64,000 bases of DNA, from assembly GCA_964525555.1 (NCBI GenBank), contig CAZGHN010000004.1, positions 120,216 through 184,215 on the forward strand. Reading direction: 5' to 3'. This document shows positions 25,650 to 35,295 of the stretch, one piece after another. Position numbers and translations under genes: made by a program. The stretch comes from JAFGHJ01 sp964525555. GTDB taxonomy: Bacteria > Hydrothermota > UBA3072. Every line of letters begins with the position of its first letter. Position 1 is the first letter of the stretch. A model generated the notes under the pieces. That model saw nothing but the letters and a program-made list of their open reading frames with translations. It was not told the origin of the DNA and did no database searches.

Positions 25650-27524
25650 TTATCCTCCTATGCTCTGTTTTTTTGAGGTTCGTTTTTTGTCTTTATAAAA
25701 TTTAATTCTACATATATAGGACATTAGAGCTTGCATATCTGTAGGTTTAACCCCTGAAACTCTGGAAGCCTGACCGAAAGTTTCGGGCTTGATTTGATTT
25801 AATTTTTCAATACTTTCGGTGCAAATTCCCTGAATCTCAGCATAATTTGTATCGGGTGGTATCCTAATGCTTTCCATCTTTTTTAATTCGTTTATTTTTC
25901 TTTGAGCTCTCTGGGTATATCCGTCATAACGAATATTTATTTCAAGCGTTTCTCTTATATCCTTATCTATCTTTATTCCGCATATTTTCTCTACATCTGC
26001 GATTTTGAAATCGGACCTTTTTGCAAGGTTAAAAGCACTTACGGGTTTCTTAAGTCCGGGTATTTTTTTAGGAGTGATAAATGTTTTTTTTAGAAGGTTT
26101 TCTATTTTTTCTGCTTTTCTTGTTCTTTCCAGTACCATATCGAATCTTTCTTTACCTATAAGTCCATATTCATATCCATATTTGGTAAGTCTTATATCAG
26201 CGTTATCTTGTCTTAAGAGCAGACGATATTCCGCTCTGGAAGTGAACATGCGGTAAGGTTCTTCTGTTCCTTTTGTAACCAGATCATCTATCAGAACACC
26301 TATATATGCTTCGTCTCTTCTCAAAATTAAAGGCTTTCTTTTTTCTATTTTGAGTGTCGCGTTTATTCCGGCAATCAATCCCTGTGCTGCGGCTTCCTCG
26401 TAACCAGAAGTACCATTTATTTGTCCCGCAAGAAATAAGCCCTCAATTTTTTTCGTTTCAAGCGAGTATTTTAGCTGTGTGGGAGGGACAAAGTCGTATT
26501 CTACTGCATAACCGGGTTTTAGTATTTCGACTTTCTCAAGTCCCGGGATTGTTTTTAAGAATTCTAGCTGTATCTCTTCGGGTAGAGAAGAGGATACGCC
26601 ATTTAAATATACCTCAAATGTATCCGATCCGTCAGGTTCTATAAAAACATGGTGATGGGTTTTTTCCGAGAATTTCAAAACTTTAGTTTCAAGTGAAGGA
26701 CAGTACCTGGGTTCAATGCCGGTTATTTTTCCCTGAACGAGAGGCGAATACTTTAGATTCCTGCGAATTATACTGTGAGTTTTTTCATTTGTCCATGTAA
26801 GGTAACAGGGTATGTTTGGAGGTTTAAAATTTTTTGTCCTGTAAGAAAAATGAAGTGGTTTTTCGTCACCGGGCTGGATTGTTGTTTTAGAAAGATCTAT
26901 TGACCTCATATTTACCCTTGCTGAGGTTCCGGTTTTAAGGCGACCGAGCGTAAGGCCTTTTTCCCTTAAAGAACTAGACAACCCTTCTGATGGCGGCTCC
27001 CCGAGCCTTCCCGAGGGGAAAGAATCAAGCCCTATATGTATAAGTCCGGAGAGAAAAGTGCCTGTTGTGAGTATTGCCGTGTCACAGAAAAATTCTTCAT
27101 CCAGGGAAGTTCTTACACCTTTTATTTTTTTTCCTTCTAAAATCAATTCACATACTTCTCCGTCTTTTACCGTTACTTCTTTTTTTAATGTTTTTTTAAT
27201 AGTTTCTCTGTATTTTTTTCTATCGGACTGAGCACGGAGAGCCCATATAGCGGGCCCTTTCGTTGAATTTAGAAGTTTAAATTGTATTCCTGTTTTGTCG
27301 GTATTGCAGGCGATTTCTCCACCCAGTGCGTCTACTTCGAATACCAGCTGAGATTTCGCACCGCCTCCTACTGAAGGATTACAGGACATCTGCCCTATAA
27401 GTCCCGGGCTAATTGTGATTAAAAGAGTAGAAAACCCTCTTCTGGCAGAAGCAAGAGCAGCCTCGATTCCGGCGTGTCCTCCTCCTACGACTATTACATC
27501 AAATCTGTTTGTGTTTTTTGCCAT
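25650..27524 (-). CDS. mnmG: tRNA uridine-5-carboxymethylaminomethyl synthase MnmG
   Basis: FAD enzyme that with MnmE forms cmnm5U34 in tRNA. Full length at 624 residues. The FAD site GGGHAGIEAALASARRG is at the N-terminus. The SCNPSVGG segment carries the conserved first Cys, and DALGG, GIQFKLLNSTKGPA, RLKTGT and the second Cys (PRYCPSLE) follow. The C-terminal helical domain reads YDGYTQRAQRKINELKKME. The ATG lies 13 bp after a TAATAT -10 box and no Shine-Dalgarno sequence is evident. First gene of the operon with pilD; mnmE is not nearby. Confidence 0.96.
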   Translation of the reverse strand: MAKNTNRFDVIVVGGGHAGIEAALASARRGFSTLLITISPGLIGQMSCNPSVGGGAKSQLVFEVDALGGEIACNTDKTGIQFKLLNSTKGPAIWALRAQSDRKKYRETIKKTLKKEVTVKDGEVCELILEGKKIKGVRTSLDEEFFCDTAILTTGTFLSGLIHIGLDSFPSGRLGEPPSEGLSSSLREKGLTLGRLKTGTSARVNMRSIDLSKTTIQPGDEKPLHFSYRTKNFKPPNIPCYLTWTNEKTHSIIRRNLKYSPLVQGKITGIEPRYCPSLETKVLKFSEKTHHHVFIEPDGSDTFEVYLNGVSSSLPEEIQLEFLKTIPGLEKVEILKPGYAVEYDFVPPTQLKYSLETKKIEGLFLAGQINGTSGYEEAAAQGLIAGINATLKIEKRKPLILRRDEAYIGVLIDDLVTKGTEEPYRMFTSRAEYRLLLRQDNADIRLTKYGYEYGLIGKERFDMVLERTRKAEKIENLLKKTFITPKKIPGLKKPVSAFNLAKRSDFKIADVEKICGIKIDKDIRETLEINIRYDGYTQRAQRKINELKKMESIRIPPDTNYAEIQGICTESIEKLNQIKPETFGQASRVSGVKPTDMQALMSYICRIKFYKDKKRTSKKQSIGG

Positions 27525-27537
27525 AATTTTATGTTTA

Positions 27538-27565
27538 ATATTAAAAGAGAAATATCAATAGTCAA
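27538..27565 (-). promoter_or_regulatory. Promoter of the mnmG operon
   Basis: Minus strand: TTGACT (27560-27565), 16-bp spacer, TAATAT (27538-27543). Only 13 bp separate the -10 box from the ATG. Confidence 0.68.
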
Positions 27566-28012
27566 TAGGCTTAAAAACACGGAGTGTTTTTAGGATTGGC
27601 AGGGGAGCATGAAGAAAATCCAGGATTAAGAATTAGATGAGAAATTTTAGAGCAAAGCAAGGATTAAGAAAAAACTTATCACTTAATCCCTAGTCCCTGA
27701 ACTTCTAACTTGCACTGCTTCTAATCCTATTTGGGTCCGTGTGAATCTGTGGCTAATAAAATAGTTAGTAGAGAGCAGGGAGTAGTTAGTAGTAAAGATA
27801 GTCTTGAGTCGTGCGTCGTGAGTCTTGTGTCAAAAAATGGGATTTAGGATTTGGGATTTAGGGTTTATATGAAAGTGAGTAGGGAGTAGAGAGTAGTAAG
27901 TAGTTCTTAGTTACAATAAAAAAATCAGTGTTTATCCGTGTAAATCCGTGGCCAATTAAGGGGTAGAGGGATGGGATTCTGTATTCTCACCTTCTGGATT
28001 CTGACTCCTGAT
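27566..28012. repeat. Gene-free block with several repeat families
   Basis: Copy 2 of the ~130-bp repeat lies at about 27595-27725 (compare 5577-5706). A GTGTGAATCTGTGGCTA word lies at about 27739, GAGCAGGGAGTAGTTAG words at about 27773-27797, a GTCGTGCGTCGTGAGTC word at about 27809, and GGATTTAGGATTTGGG at about 27841. The segment 27864-27904 is the exact reverse complement of 30951-30991 on the far side of the kinase gene. No gene. Confidence 0.7.
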
Positions 28013-30664
28013 TTATTTTTCTTCAATTAATTTTCTTACTGTTTCGTCTAGTTCGTGGTACTCGTAAGGTTTTTTAATTATTGAGTTGAATCCAAATTTT
28101 CCGTGATTCGACATAATGGGGTCATCGGAGTAACCGCTGGAAACAATTGCTTTTACTTCCGGGTCGATTTTTCTTAGTTCTTTAAGAGTTTTAAGCCCTC
28201 CCATTGCGCCCGGAATTGTTAGATCAAGAATTACTACATCGTATGGGGTTCCTTCGTCCATACTTTCTTTGTATAATTTTATGGCCTCTTCTCCGTCTTC
28301 GGCTCCATGAACTTCATACCCAAATAAATCAAGAGCTCTCTGTGCAGCTTTTCTTATAAAGGACTTATCATCCATAATTAAAATTTTGCCTTTTGAATCT
28401 GAAATTTTTTTCTTTTCGTCTTTTTCTTTCTTTGCTTTTTTGCTATATCCTGCTGCTGGGAGATAAATGTAGAAAGAAGTACAGACTTCCATCTCCGATT
28501 CGGCATAGATAAAACCTTTGTGTTTTTTTATTATGGAAAAGACAGTAGCTAATCCAAGTCCGCTTCCCTTTTGTTTTGTCGTAAAGAAAGGATCAAATAT
28601 TTTGTGGATACAATCACTGGGTATTCCGGTTCCTGTGTCTTTAATTACTATCTTAACATATTTACCTTTTTCAAGTGGTATTTGTTCGTTTTCTTTTATT
28701 TCTTCATTTTTTGCGTTAATGTTTATTGTTCCTCCATGGGGCATGGCTTCACTTGCGTTTAGAATGATATTATTTATAACCTGATTCATTTGTCCTTTAT
28801 CGACTATTACTTCCCAAAGGTCCTGATCGAAATCAAATTTACATTTTACATTGGACCCGACCAGCACAAAATTGGATGATTCTCTAATTAATTCCTTTAT
28901 ATCGGCCTTTTCTTTTATGGGTATTCCTCCTTTAGAGAAAGTTAATAGTTGTTGAGTAAGGCTTTTTGCGCTTTGAGCTGCTTTTTCCGATTCGGTTAGT
29001 ATTTCGTACACATCATCTTTTGTATCTAAATTTAGTTTCGCAAGTGAGATATTACCTATAATTCCCGTAAGAAAATTGTTAAAATCATGGGCAATGCCAC
29101 CGGCAAGTATACCTATTGATTCAAGCTTTTGAGCTTTAGCTATTTCCTTTTCCATTATTTTTTTATCGGATATATCTATTGTTTGTAGGACTATTCCCTG
29201 AAAATTGCCTTTTTCGTCCTTTATAACTTTCCATGAACTTGATGCGTACCATATCTTTCCGTCTTTTCTCTTAGCTTTATATTCGAAATTCGTACCGTTT
29301 GTATATTTCTTAAATGCCTTTTCGAAAACTTTCTTTGCCTTTTCGAGGTCGTCCTCATGTACCCACCAGATAAATCTATTTTCCAGGTCTTTTTTCGTGT
29401 AGCCTGTTAATTCTTTGCAGTTTGGGCTAACATAAATGTTTTTACCTTCCTGATCAGTTATTACGAGCAGGCTCGGGATTGTTTCAACGATAAGACGTAA
29501 TCTCTGTTCATTCTTTTTTAAAGCTATCTCAGCGTTTTTTCGCTCGGTAATATCCTGAGAAATTATTATTGCTCCTTCTGAGAAAGGTGCGATGCTGATT
29601 GAGAGGTATTTATCTTTGTATTTCATTTCCGGAAATTCTTTGCTTTTCCCCGTCTTTATACATTTCATTAACTCCGAATACATGTCGGCTTTATGTTTTG
29701 AGCCATAATCTTTATACATAATGTCCCCAAGTTCCGGAACTCTGTCTCCCGAACGTCTTTTTGCCAGGTTGCTTTTTGTTACTTTGCCTTTTCGGTCAAC
29801 CACCACAGTTTCTACCGGGCTATAATTGAATAATGCAAAATTGTAAGCTTCTCTTTCTTTAAGTTTTCTTTCATCTTCTTTTTGTTTAGTTATATTCCTT
29901 GTGGTCACTACAAATGCCTGTGGTTCTCCTTTTTCGTTTCTAATCAAAGAGGCATTGAGTTCTCCTGTGAAAGTAGCTCCATCTTTTTCTAACATTTTAT
30001 ACTCAAGGTTTTTTATTCGACCTTTCTTTAATGCTTTTTCTAAATTTGACTTAGCTCTCTTACGATCGGAAGGATCGATTAAATCGAATGCGTTTTTACC
30101 GAGAAGTTCGCCGAGATTTTTGTATCCGAGCATCGAGAGAGTTCTTTCTGATGCATAAGTTATCTCGCCTTTGAGATCGATAACGGTGACCGCGTAGGGT
30201 GAGGTGTCTATTAGAGTTTTATATAGTTCTTGGGAATCTCTTAATGCTTGTTCTAACTTCTTCTTTTCCGTTGTTTCTCTGAGTACCTCGAGGAGCTTAA
30301 TAACTTTACCTTTGTCGTTTTTTATAGGATAACCTTTTATTAACCATTTTCTGCCATCCAATGTTGTAATTTCTTCTTCTTCTATTTTTCCGCTCTCGAG
30401 GGCTTTTGCTAAAGGGCAGTTGTCGCAGGGTTTGTTTTCATCTGTCCATATTTCGTAACAATAATTACCTTCAATCCCTTCGTTTTTTGTAGTCACACAC
30501 TCATAAGCAGAATGAGCGGGCTTATTTGCCCAAATTATTCTGTGATTGGTGTCCTGAAGCGCAATTAGTTCGGTTAGGGTGTCAAGTATTAATTCTTGTT
30601 GTTTCTTTGCTTTTTTTATGTCCTCGATGGCTTTTGATTCTTCTTTTTTATCTTTCTTATTCAA
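28013..30664 (-). CDS. Soluble hybrid sensor histidine kinase with four PAS domains and a receiver
   Basis: 883 residues with no membrane helix. PAS domains at about 24-140, 145-265, 280-375 and 385-505; the first holds a Cys cluster (CYEIWTDENKPCDNC) that could bind metal or sense redox. HisKA (GGIAHDFNNFL, His about 530), HATPase_c (NASEAM, DTGTGIP, FDPFFTTK, GSGLGLA) and a C-terminal receiver (MDDK, VVILDLTIPGAMGG phospho-Asp, VSSGYSD, IKKPY) follow. This hybrid lacks an output domain and needs a further partner. TTG start at 30664 with GAGGA upstream. No response regulator gene is adjacent. Confidence 0.93.
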   Translation of the reverse strand: MNKKDKKEESKAIEDIKKAKKQQELILDTLTELIALQDTNHRIIWANKPAHSAYECVTTKNEGIEGNYCYEIWTDENKPCDNCPLAKALESGKIEEEEITTLDGRKWLIKGYPIKNDKGKVIKLLEVLRETTEKKKLEQALRDSQELYKTLIDTSPYAVTVIDLKGEITYASERTLSMLGYKNLGELLGKNAFDLIDPSDRKRAKSNLEKALKKGRIKNLEYKMLEKDGATFTGELNASLIRNEKGEPQAFVVTTRNITKQKEDERKLKEREAYNFALFNYSPVETVVVDRKGKVTKSNLAKRRSGDRVPELGDIMYKDYGSKHKADMYSELMKCIKTGKSKEFPEMKYKDKYLSISIAPFSEGAIIISQDITERKNAEIALKKNEQRLRLIVETIPSLLVITDQEGKNIYVSPNCKELTGYTKKDLENRFIWWVHEDDLEKAKKVFEKAFKKYTNGTNFEYKAKRKDGKIWYASSSWKVIKDEKGNFQGIVLQTIDISDKKIMEKEIAKAQKLESIGILAGGIAHDFNNFLTGIIGNISLAKLNLDTKDDVYEILTESEKAAQSAKSLTQQLLTFSKGGIPIKEKADIKELIRESSNFVLVGSNVKCKFDFDQDLWEVIVDKGQMNQVINNIILNASEAMPHGGTININAKNEEIKENEQIPLEKGKYVKIVIKDTGTGIPSDCIHKIFDPFFTTKQKGSGLGLATVFSIIKKHKGFIYAESEMEVCTSFYIYLPAAGYSKKAKKEKDEKKKISDSKGKILIMDDKSFIRKAAQRALDLFGYEVHGAEDGEEAIKLYKESMDEGTPYDVVILDLTIPGAMGGLKTLKELRKIDPEVKAIVSSGYSDDPIMSNHGKFGFNSIIKKPYEYHELDETVRKLIEEK

Positions 30665-30715
30665 AAATAAAATCCTCGTATTTGTTATTTTTAAATGTTT
30701 TTAATTTTATAGTAG

Positions 30716-30744
30716 ATTATAGGTATAAAAAAACCTTTTGTCAA
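30716..30744 (-). promoter_or_regulatory. Perfect consensus sigma-70 promoter of the kinase gene
   Basis: Minus strand: TTGACA (30739-30744), 17-bp spacer, TATAAT (30716-30721). Every hexamer base matches consensus, surprising for a regulatory gene. A ~45-nt leader with GAGGA follows. Confidence 0.88.
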
Positions 30745-31148
30745 GTAGAATTATAATAGGCAGAATTAAAAAGCCGCAATCTCAACCCCACCAAAGATAT
30801 TCACATGTAGAACATGTAGATACTGTAGTTTTTTTTACTAAACCCTAAATCCCAACCCCTAATATTGCCACGAAGACACCAAGACACGAAGTTTATTCTT
30901 TCTGTTATTTTTACTGCTAACTACTCCCTTCTCACTACTCCCTATTAACTACTACTTACTACTCTCTACTCCCTACTCACTTTCATATAAATCCCAACCC
31001 CTAAATCCTAATCCCTAACTTAGACTAGTGACTAATGACTCGGTTAACCGCTAAGCTAACAGGTCGTTTGTTATGCATTGACAAACGACATTTTTTAAAT
31101 ATTCTAATGAATAGTTTTGGATGTCATTTTTTAAAGGATATCTTTTAT
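30745..31148. repeat. Gene-free block of repeats
   Basis: 30778-30855 is almost identical to 47877-47954 (two differences in 78 bp as read by eye). An ACGAAGACACCAAGACACG word follows at about 30871. CTACTCCCTT/CTCACTACTC words fill 30920-30990, including 30951-30991, the reverse complement of 27864-27904. AATCCCAACCCCTAAATCC lies at about 30990. No gene is seen before 31149, although an open frame of repeat origin continues upstream of it. Confidence 0.7.
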
Positions 31149-32312
31149 ATGAAATCTATAATTGTTGTACCTACATATTGGTCGAGAGTTAGAATACAGA
31201 AAGAGGATTCGACTTATGACCATCCTACTCCGCTTAACGAGAACGGTACTCTTGGGCGTTTGCTGGAAAGTTTAAAAATTCTAGATAAAAGTGAAGAAGA
31301 AGTCATTATAATAAGCTGTCCAACAACTCCTTCGATAGGAGAAGAAGTTAAAGATAGAGTTGAAGGAATAATCGAGCCATACAGGAGAAAACATAAGATT
31401 TTACATTTTTCTTATCCGGATTTGTTGCGATTTCACACTTTTGCGAAAGAAAGAGAAGGCAGCCAATATGTTGAATATATAAGTATAGAAGGCTATTCTA
31501 ATATTAGAAATATGTGTTTGATACTTCCGCATATTCTTAACGCCGATGTAGCTATATTAATAGATGATGATGAAGTTTTTGAGGACCCGGATTTTATTAA
31601 AAAAGCGAAAGAATTTATAGGTAAAGACGGCATATATGGGATTGCGGGATTCTATCTGCAGGCGTATGGCGGATATAAATTTACAGGTAAGAAAGAGCCC
31701 TGGAAGATATTCTGGGATAATACAGGCGCAATGAACAAAGCATTTGAAATTATTGATAAACCGCCTCGTCTTAAAGATACTCCTTTTGTATTCGGAGGAA
31801 ATATGATAATTCATAAGAATATGTTTACCCGGGTTGCTTTTGATCCATATATTACCCGCGGTGAAGATATCGATTTTTTATGTAATGCCAAATCAAAGGG
31901 ATTTAAATTCCTACTTGATAGAGAGCTTAGTATAAAACATCTCCCGCCGGCGGGGATTAATCCATTATGGCTTAAAATGAGAGAGGATATAAAGAGATTT
32001 ATTTACATGAAAGTGAAATTAAAAAAAATTGGTTATTCCATAGAAAATACAATACCCTATCCCGGTTATTTTTTGACTGGTAGTTTATATTTTAAAATAG
32101 TAATTACAAATATTTTTTTGTCGTTACGTTCTGTTTTTAAGGGAAGAATAAAAGAGTCTTTGCGGTTTCTTGAAAATATTCTTCTTATTTTTGAATACAA
32201 ACGTAAGGCATCGGCAGATTATTTTAAGTTTAAAGAGATGGATGATGAATGGCAGAATTTTATGAGCTGGATTGCCGAAAATAAAGATAATTTTAAACGA
32301 GTTTTAGGATAA
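31149..32312 (+). CDS. GT2-like glycosyltransferase
   Basis: 387 residues. The Rossmann-type start MKSIIVVPTYWSR is followed by NENGTLGRLLESL, a DxD-type metal/sugar-nucleotide motif ILIDDDEVFEDPDF, GGNMIIHKNMF and an acceptor-site-like TRGEDIDFL, all in the GT-A/GT2 order. The C-terminal ~100 residues are helical and basic. Donor and acceptor are unknown. The frame opens upstream at 31035 within repeat DNA; the Met at 31149 begins the family fold and has AAAGGA upstream. The TTG of the LysE-like gene lies 5 bp after its stop. Confidence 0.8.
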   Translation: MKSIIVVPTYWSRVRIQKEDSTYDHPTPLNENGTLGRLLESLKILDKSEEEVIIISCPTTPSIGEEVKDRVEGIIEPYRRKHKILHFSYPDLLRFHTFAKEREGSQYVEYISIEGYSNIRNMCLILPHILNADVAILIDDDEVFEDPDFIKKAKEFIGKDGIYGIAGFYLQAYGGYKFTGKKEPWKIFWDNTGAMNKAFEIIDKPPRLKDTPFVFGGNMIIHKNMFTRVAFDPYITRGEDIDFLCNAKSKGFKFLLDRELSIKHLPPAGINPLWLKMREDIKRFIYMKVKLKKIGYSIENTIPYPGYFLTGSLYFKIVITNIFLSLRSVFKGRIKESLRFLENILLIFEYKRKASADYFKFKEMDDEWQNFMSWIAENKDNFKRVLG

Positions 32313-32317
32313 ATGCT

Positions 32318-32938
32318 TTGTCTATAGCAGGCTTTCTTCTTCAGACCGTTTTTATTTCGTTTTCCGGAGTTATGGCGCCTGGTCCAATAACTGCTGTAAC
32401 GATTGGTAAGGGCAGCAAAAATCCGCACGCGGGAGCATTGATTTCTTTTGGTCATGGCATAGTTGAATTCCCATTGATTTTTATTATTTTTCTTGGATTC
32501 GGTTCTCTTATCGATTTACCTTATGTTCGTGAAGGTATTGGAATCGCGGGAGGGCTGTTTTTACTTTGGATCAGTATGGATATATTAAGCAGTTTGAAGT
32601 TCGACGAGATAAAAGACAAAATGGAAGAGCGTTCGCCGATAGTTGCGGGAATTTTTCTTAGTTTAGGAAACCCTTACTTTATTATTTGGTGGGCTACTGT
32701 AGGAGCTGCTCTTATTATGCGTTCGGCGGAATTCGGCATATACTGGTTTGGTGTCTTTGCCATCGTGCATTGGCTTTGTGATTTTTTGTGGTTGTATTTC
32801 CTTTCTATAATTTCATTTAAGGGCGGTAAATTCTTCGGCAAAAAATTCCAGAAAGGAATTTTTTTACTTTGTGGTGTTTTTCTATTTCTCCTGGGGGGTA
32901 AGTTCATCCTGGATTCAGTGATCCGACTTTTGTTTTGA
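32318..32938 (+). CDS. LysE/RhtB-type exporter
   Basis: A 206-residue membrane protein with six hydrophobic helices. GVMAPGPITAVTIGKG near the start matches the LysE-family PGP motif, and SLGNPYFIIWWATVG matches the usual NPxxxxWW-like motif in the third or fourth helix. The family exports amino acids, peptides or other metabolites; the substrate is not deducible. The start is a TTG at 32318 (the nearby ATG at 32313 is out of frame), with AGGA upstream. Probable operon with the glycosyltransferase. Confidence 0.8.
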   Translation: MSIAGFLLQTVFISFSGVMAPGPITAVTIGKGSKNPHAGALISFGHGIVEFPLIFIIFLGFGSLIDLPYVREGIGIAGGLFLLWISMDILSSLKFDEIKDKMEERSPIVAGIFLSLGNPYFIIWWATVGAALIMRSAEFGIYWFGVFAIVHWLCDFLWLYFLSIISFKGGKFFGKKFQKGIFLLCGVFLFLLGGKFILDSVIRLLF

Positions 32939-33011
32939 CCTTTTGGAAAACTAACTTACAGTATTGCAAGTTAACGACAAGAATATCTTTGTGTTATTTG
33001 TAGATAGTTTT

Positions 33012-33095
33012 AAGTAAATGAGTCAATGAGTATATGGGTAGATGGGTTGACTGTTTCTTTACCCATTTACACATCCACTCATACTCCCTTTTACT
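33012..33095. repeat. Imperfect inverted repeat between convergent genes
   Basis: ATGAGTATATGGGTAGATGG (33026-33045, continuing with GT) and, in inverse orientation, ACCCATTTACACATCCACTC (33061-33080) pair imperfectly around a TTGACTGTTTCTTT loop. It lies between the ends of the LysE-like gene and gyrB and could act as a bidirectional terminator, though it lacks a clean U-tract. Confidence 0.4.
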
Positions 33096-33100
33096 TCTTT

Positions 33101-35002
33101 CTAAATATCCAAATTTTCAACAAACTGGGCGTTTGCTAAGATAAAATCTTTTCTTGGTCCGACCGCTGTTCCCATCAATATATCGAACATCTGATCTGCG
33201 GCTATTGCGTCCTCAATTGTGACTTTCCTTAAAATTCTGTTTTCCGGGTTCATTGTTGTTTCCCAGAGCTGCGAAGGATTCATTTCGCCAAGACCTTTGA
33301 ATCTTTGGACTTTGGCTTTTTCTGCGCCCAGTTCTTCCATGCTTTTTTCTTTTTCTCTTTCGGTATATGCCCATCTTTTTTTCTTTCCGTCTGAAACCTG
33401 ATAAAGTGGCGGATGTGCTATGTACAGGTTTCCGTTTTCAATAAGTTCCTTGGCATATCTAAAGAAATAGGTAAGAAGTAGAGTCCTTATGTGTGCGCCG
33501 TCTACATCGGCGTCGGTCATTATGATGACTTTATGGTATCTGAGTTTATTATAGTCGAAATCGTCTTTTCCGACGCCTACTCCAAGTGAAGATATCAGCG
33601 TGCTGATGGTTGCATTGCCTAAGACTTTATTTATACGAGTTTTTTCGACGTTTAAAAGTTTTCCTCTTAAGGGAAGAACAGCCTGGGAAACTCTATCTCT
33701 GCCCTGTTTTGCTGAACCTCCTGCTGAATCTCCCTCAACAATAAAGATTTCGGATTTTGCAGGGTCTCTTGATGAGCAATCGGCGAGTTTACCCGGAAGA
33801 CTTGCAGAGTCAAGAGCACTTTTTCTACGGGTAATGTCTCTTGCCTTCTGTGCTGCCACTCTGGATCTTGCTGCGACGATCGATTGGTTTATTATTTTCT
33901 TCGCTGCTTGCGGGTTTCTTTCAAGATATTCTGAAACACCGTCACCTACAACCGAGGCAACAAGTCCCTCTACCTCTCTGTCGCCTAATCTTGTTTTTGT
34001 TTGACCCTCAAATTGAGGTTGAGGCAGTTTTACTGAAACTACCGCAGTTAGTCCTTCTCTTATATCATTTCCCATCAGTTTTGGATCTTTTGGAGAAATT
34101 ATTTTTTGGTTTTTAGCATATTGATTGATGCTTCTTGTTAAAGCGCTTTTAAAACCTGAAAGGTGGGTTCCTCCTTCAATTGTTCTGATGTTATTTGCAT
34201 AAGTAAAAATATTTTCAGCATAAGAATCGTTGAATTGAAGAGCTACTTCTATAACACAGGAATTAACTGCTTTGTTTATGTATATAGGATGGCGATGTAT
34301 GGGGTTTTTGTTTCTGTCGAGATATTCGATAAATTCTTTAATTCCCCCCCTGTATTGGAAACTTTCAACTTTGCCGGTTGGTTTGAAATCCAGCTCTATT
34401 TTAACCCCTTTATTTAAGAAAGCTAATTCTCGTAGGCGTTCATCTAAGTATTCTCTACTAAAACTGATATTGTTAAAAATCTCAGGGTCGGGAGAGAAAG
34501 AGACTTTTGTTCCTGTTGTTTTTCTTTGAGGTCCCTTCTTTAATTTTGTAACCGCCTTACCCCTTTTGTATTCCTGTGTCCAGAGCGATCCATCTCTTAC
34601 GATTTCCACTTTCATCCAGCTGCTTAGCGCGTTAACAACTGAAACGCCAATGCCGTGCAATCCTCCTGAAACTTTATATATGTTGGAGTCAAATTTGCCT
34701 CCTGCATGCAAAGTTGTCATTACAACTTCTACGGCAGATTTATTTTCTTCTTTGTGAAGATCTATGGGGATACCCCGTCCATTATCGGTTATTGTAACAG
34801 ATTGGTCTTCTAAAATGGTAACGTTTATCTTATCGCAATATCCCGCCATTGCTTCATCGATTGAATTGTCGACAACTTCAAATATGAGATGATGAAGACC
34901 TCTTTTTCCGGTGTCTCCTATGTACATAGCCGGTCTTCTTCTTACGCCTTCTAAGTCTTTTAGTACCTTAATACTTGAAGCTGTATAATCGGTTTTTTCC
35001 AT
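33101..35002 (-). CDS. gyrB: DNA gyrase subunit B
   Basis: ATPase subunit of gyrase. 633 residues. GHKL ATPase: EVVDNSIDEAMAGY, TDNGRGIPID, LHAGGKFD and GGLHGIGVSVVNALS at about 40-125. Transducer domain to about 390. TOPRIM: EGDSAGGSAKQGRDR at about 420 and IIMTDADVDGAHIRTLLL at about 490. It ends QFVENLDI, as in typical GyrB. The ATG overlaps the DUF721 stop (TAATG) with GGAGGGG ahead. It lacks the ~165-residue insertion of E. coli GyrB. Its partner gyrA is 8.4 kb away in another operon. Confidence 0.97.
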   Translation of the reverse strand: MEKTDYTASSIKVLKDLEGVRRRPAMYIGDTGKRGLHHLIFEVVDNSIDEAMAGYCDKINVTILEDQSVTITDNGRGIPIDLHKEENKSAVEVVMTTLHAGGKFDSNIYKVSGGLHGIGVSVVNALSSWMKVEIVRDGSLWTQEYKRGKAVTKLKKGPQRKTTGTKVSFSPDPEIFNNISFSREYLDERLRELAFLNKGVKIELDFKPTGKVESFQYRGGIKEFIEYLDRNKNPIHRHPIYINKAVNSCVIEVALQFNDSYAENIFTYANNIRTIEGGTHLSGFKSALTRSINQYAKNQKIISPKDPKLMGNDIREGLTAVVSVKLPQPQFEGQTKTRLGDREVEGLVASVVGDGVSEYLERNPQAAKKIINQSIVAARSRVAAQKARDITRRKSALDSASLPGKLADCSSRDPAKSEIFIVEGDSAGGSAKQGRDRVSQAVLPLRGKLLNVEKTRINKVLGNATISTLISSLGVGVGKDDFDYNKLRYHKVIIMTDADVDGAHIRTLLLTYFFRYAKELIENGNLYIAHPPLYQVSDGKKKRWAYTEREKEKSMEELGAEKAKVQRFKGLGEMNPSQLWETTMNPENRILRKVTIEDAIAADQMFDILMGTAVGPRKDFILANAQFVENLDI

Positions 35003-35295
35003 TACCCCTCCTTGAGATAGAATCGTATTTCTTTTATCACTTCCTTCCCTGCTTTTTGGTTTAGTGCGGTTATCAGATCCTTTTTGAAAAATGTAAGTTC
35101 ATTTAACCATGCGGAAGAGTTTACAGCTAAACTCAAATTTTTACCATTTAAGCTTGTTGGTTTTGAATGTTTTGCAATGATTGGAGGACAAATTTTTTCC
35201 CACTGGCTTAGGATTTCAATTTTAAGAAGATTGTCTCCCAGAGGTTTAGAATGTATGTATTTTTTCAGTACATTTCCTAATAAGTGGGGATCCAT
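35002..35295 (-). CDS. DUF721 / DciA-like protein
   Basis: 97 residues. The pattern LLKIEILSQWEKICPPIIAKHSKPTSL ... LSLAVNSSAWLNELTFFKKDLI is the DUF721 core (W..IVG..iA.ht.p..l..g.L.v.v.s..Wa.eL). In several phyla DUF721/DciA loads the replicative helicase DnaB. It overlaps the recF 3' end by 50 bp and gyrB by 1 bp, so the three are coupled. recF-dciA-gyrB is a common order in bacteria. Confidence 0.85.
   Translation of the reverse strand: MDPHLLGNVLKKYIHSKPLGDNLLKIEILSQWEKICPPIIAKHSKPTSLNGKNLSLAVNSSAWLNELTFFKKDLITALNQKAGKEVIKEIRFYLKEG

Noticed and set aside
33012..33095. Riboswitch or structured leader
   Set aside because: The imperfect inverted repeat lies between two convergent gene ends, not in a leader.
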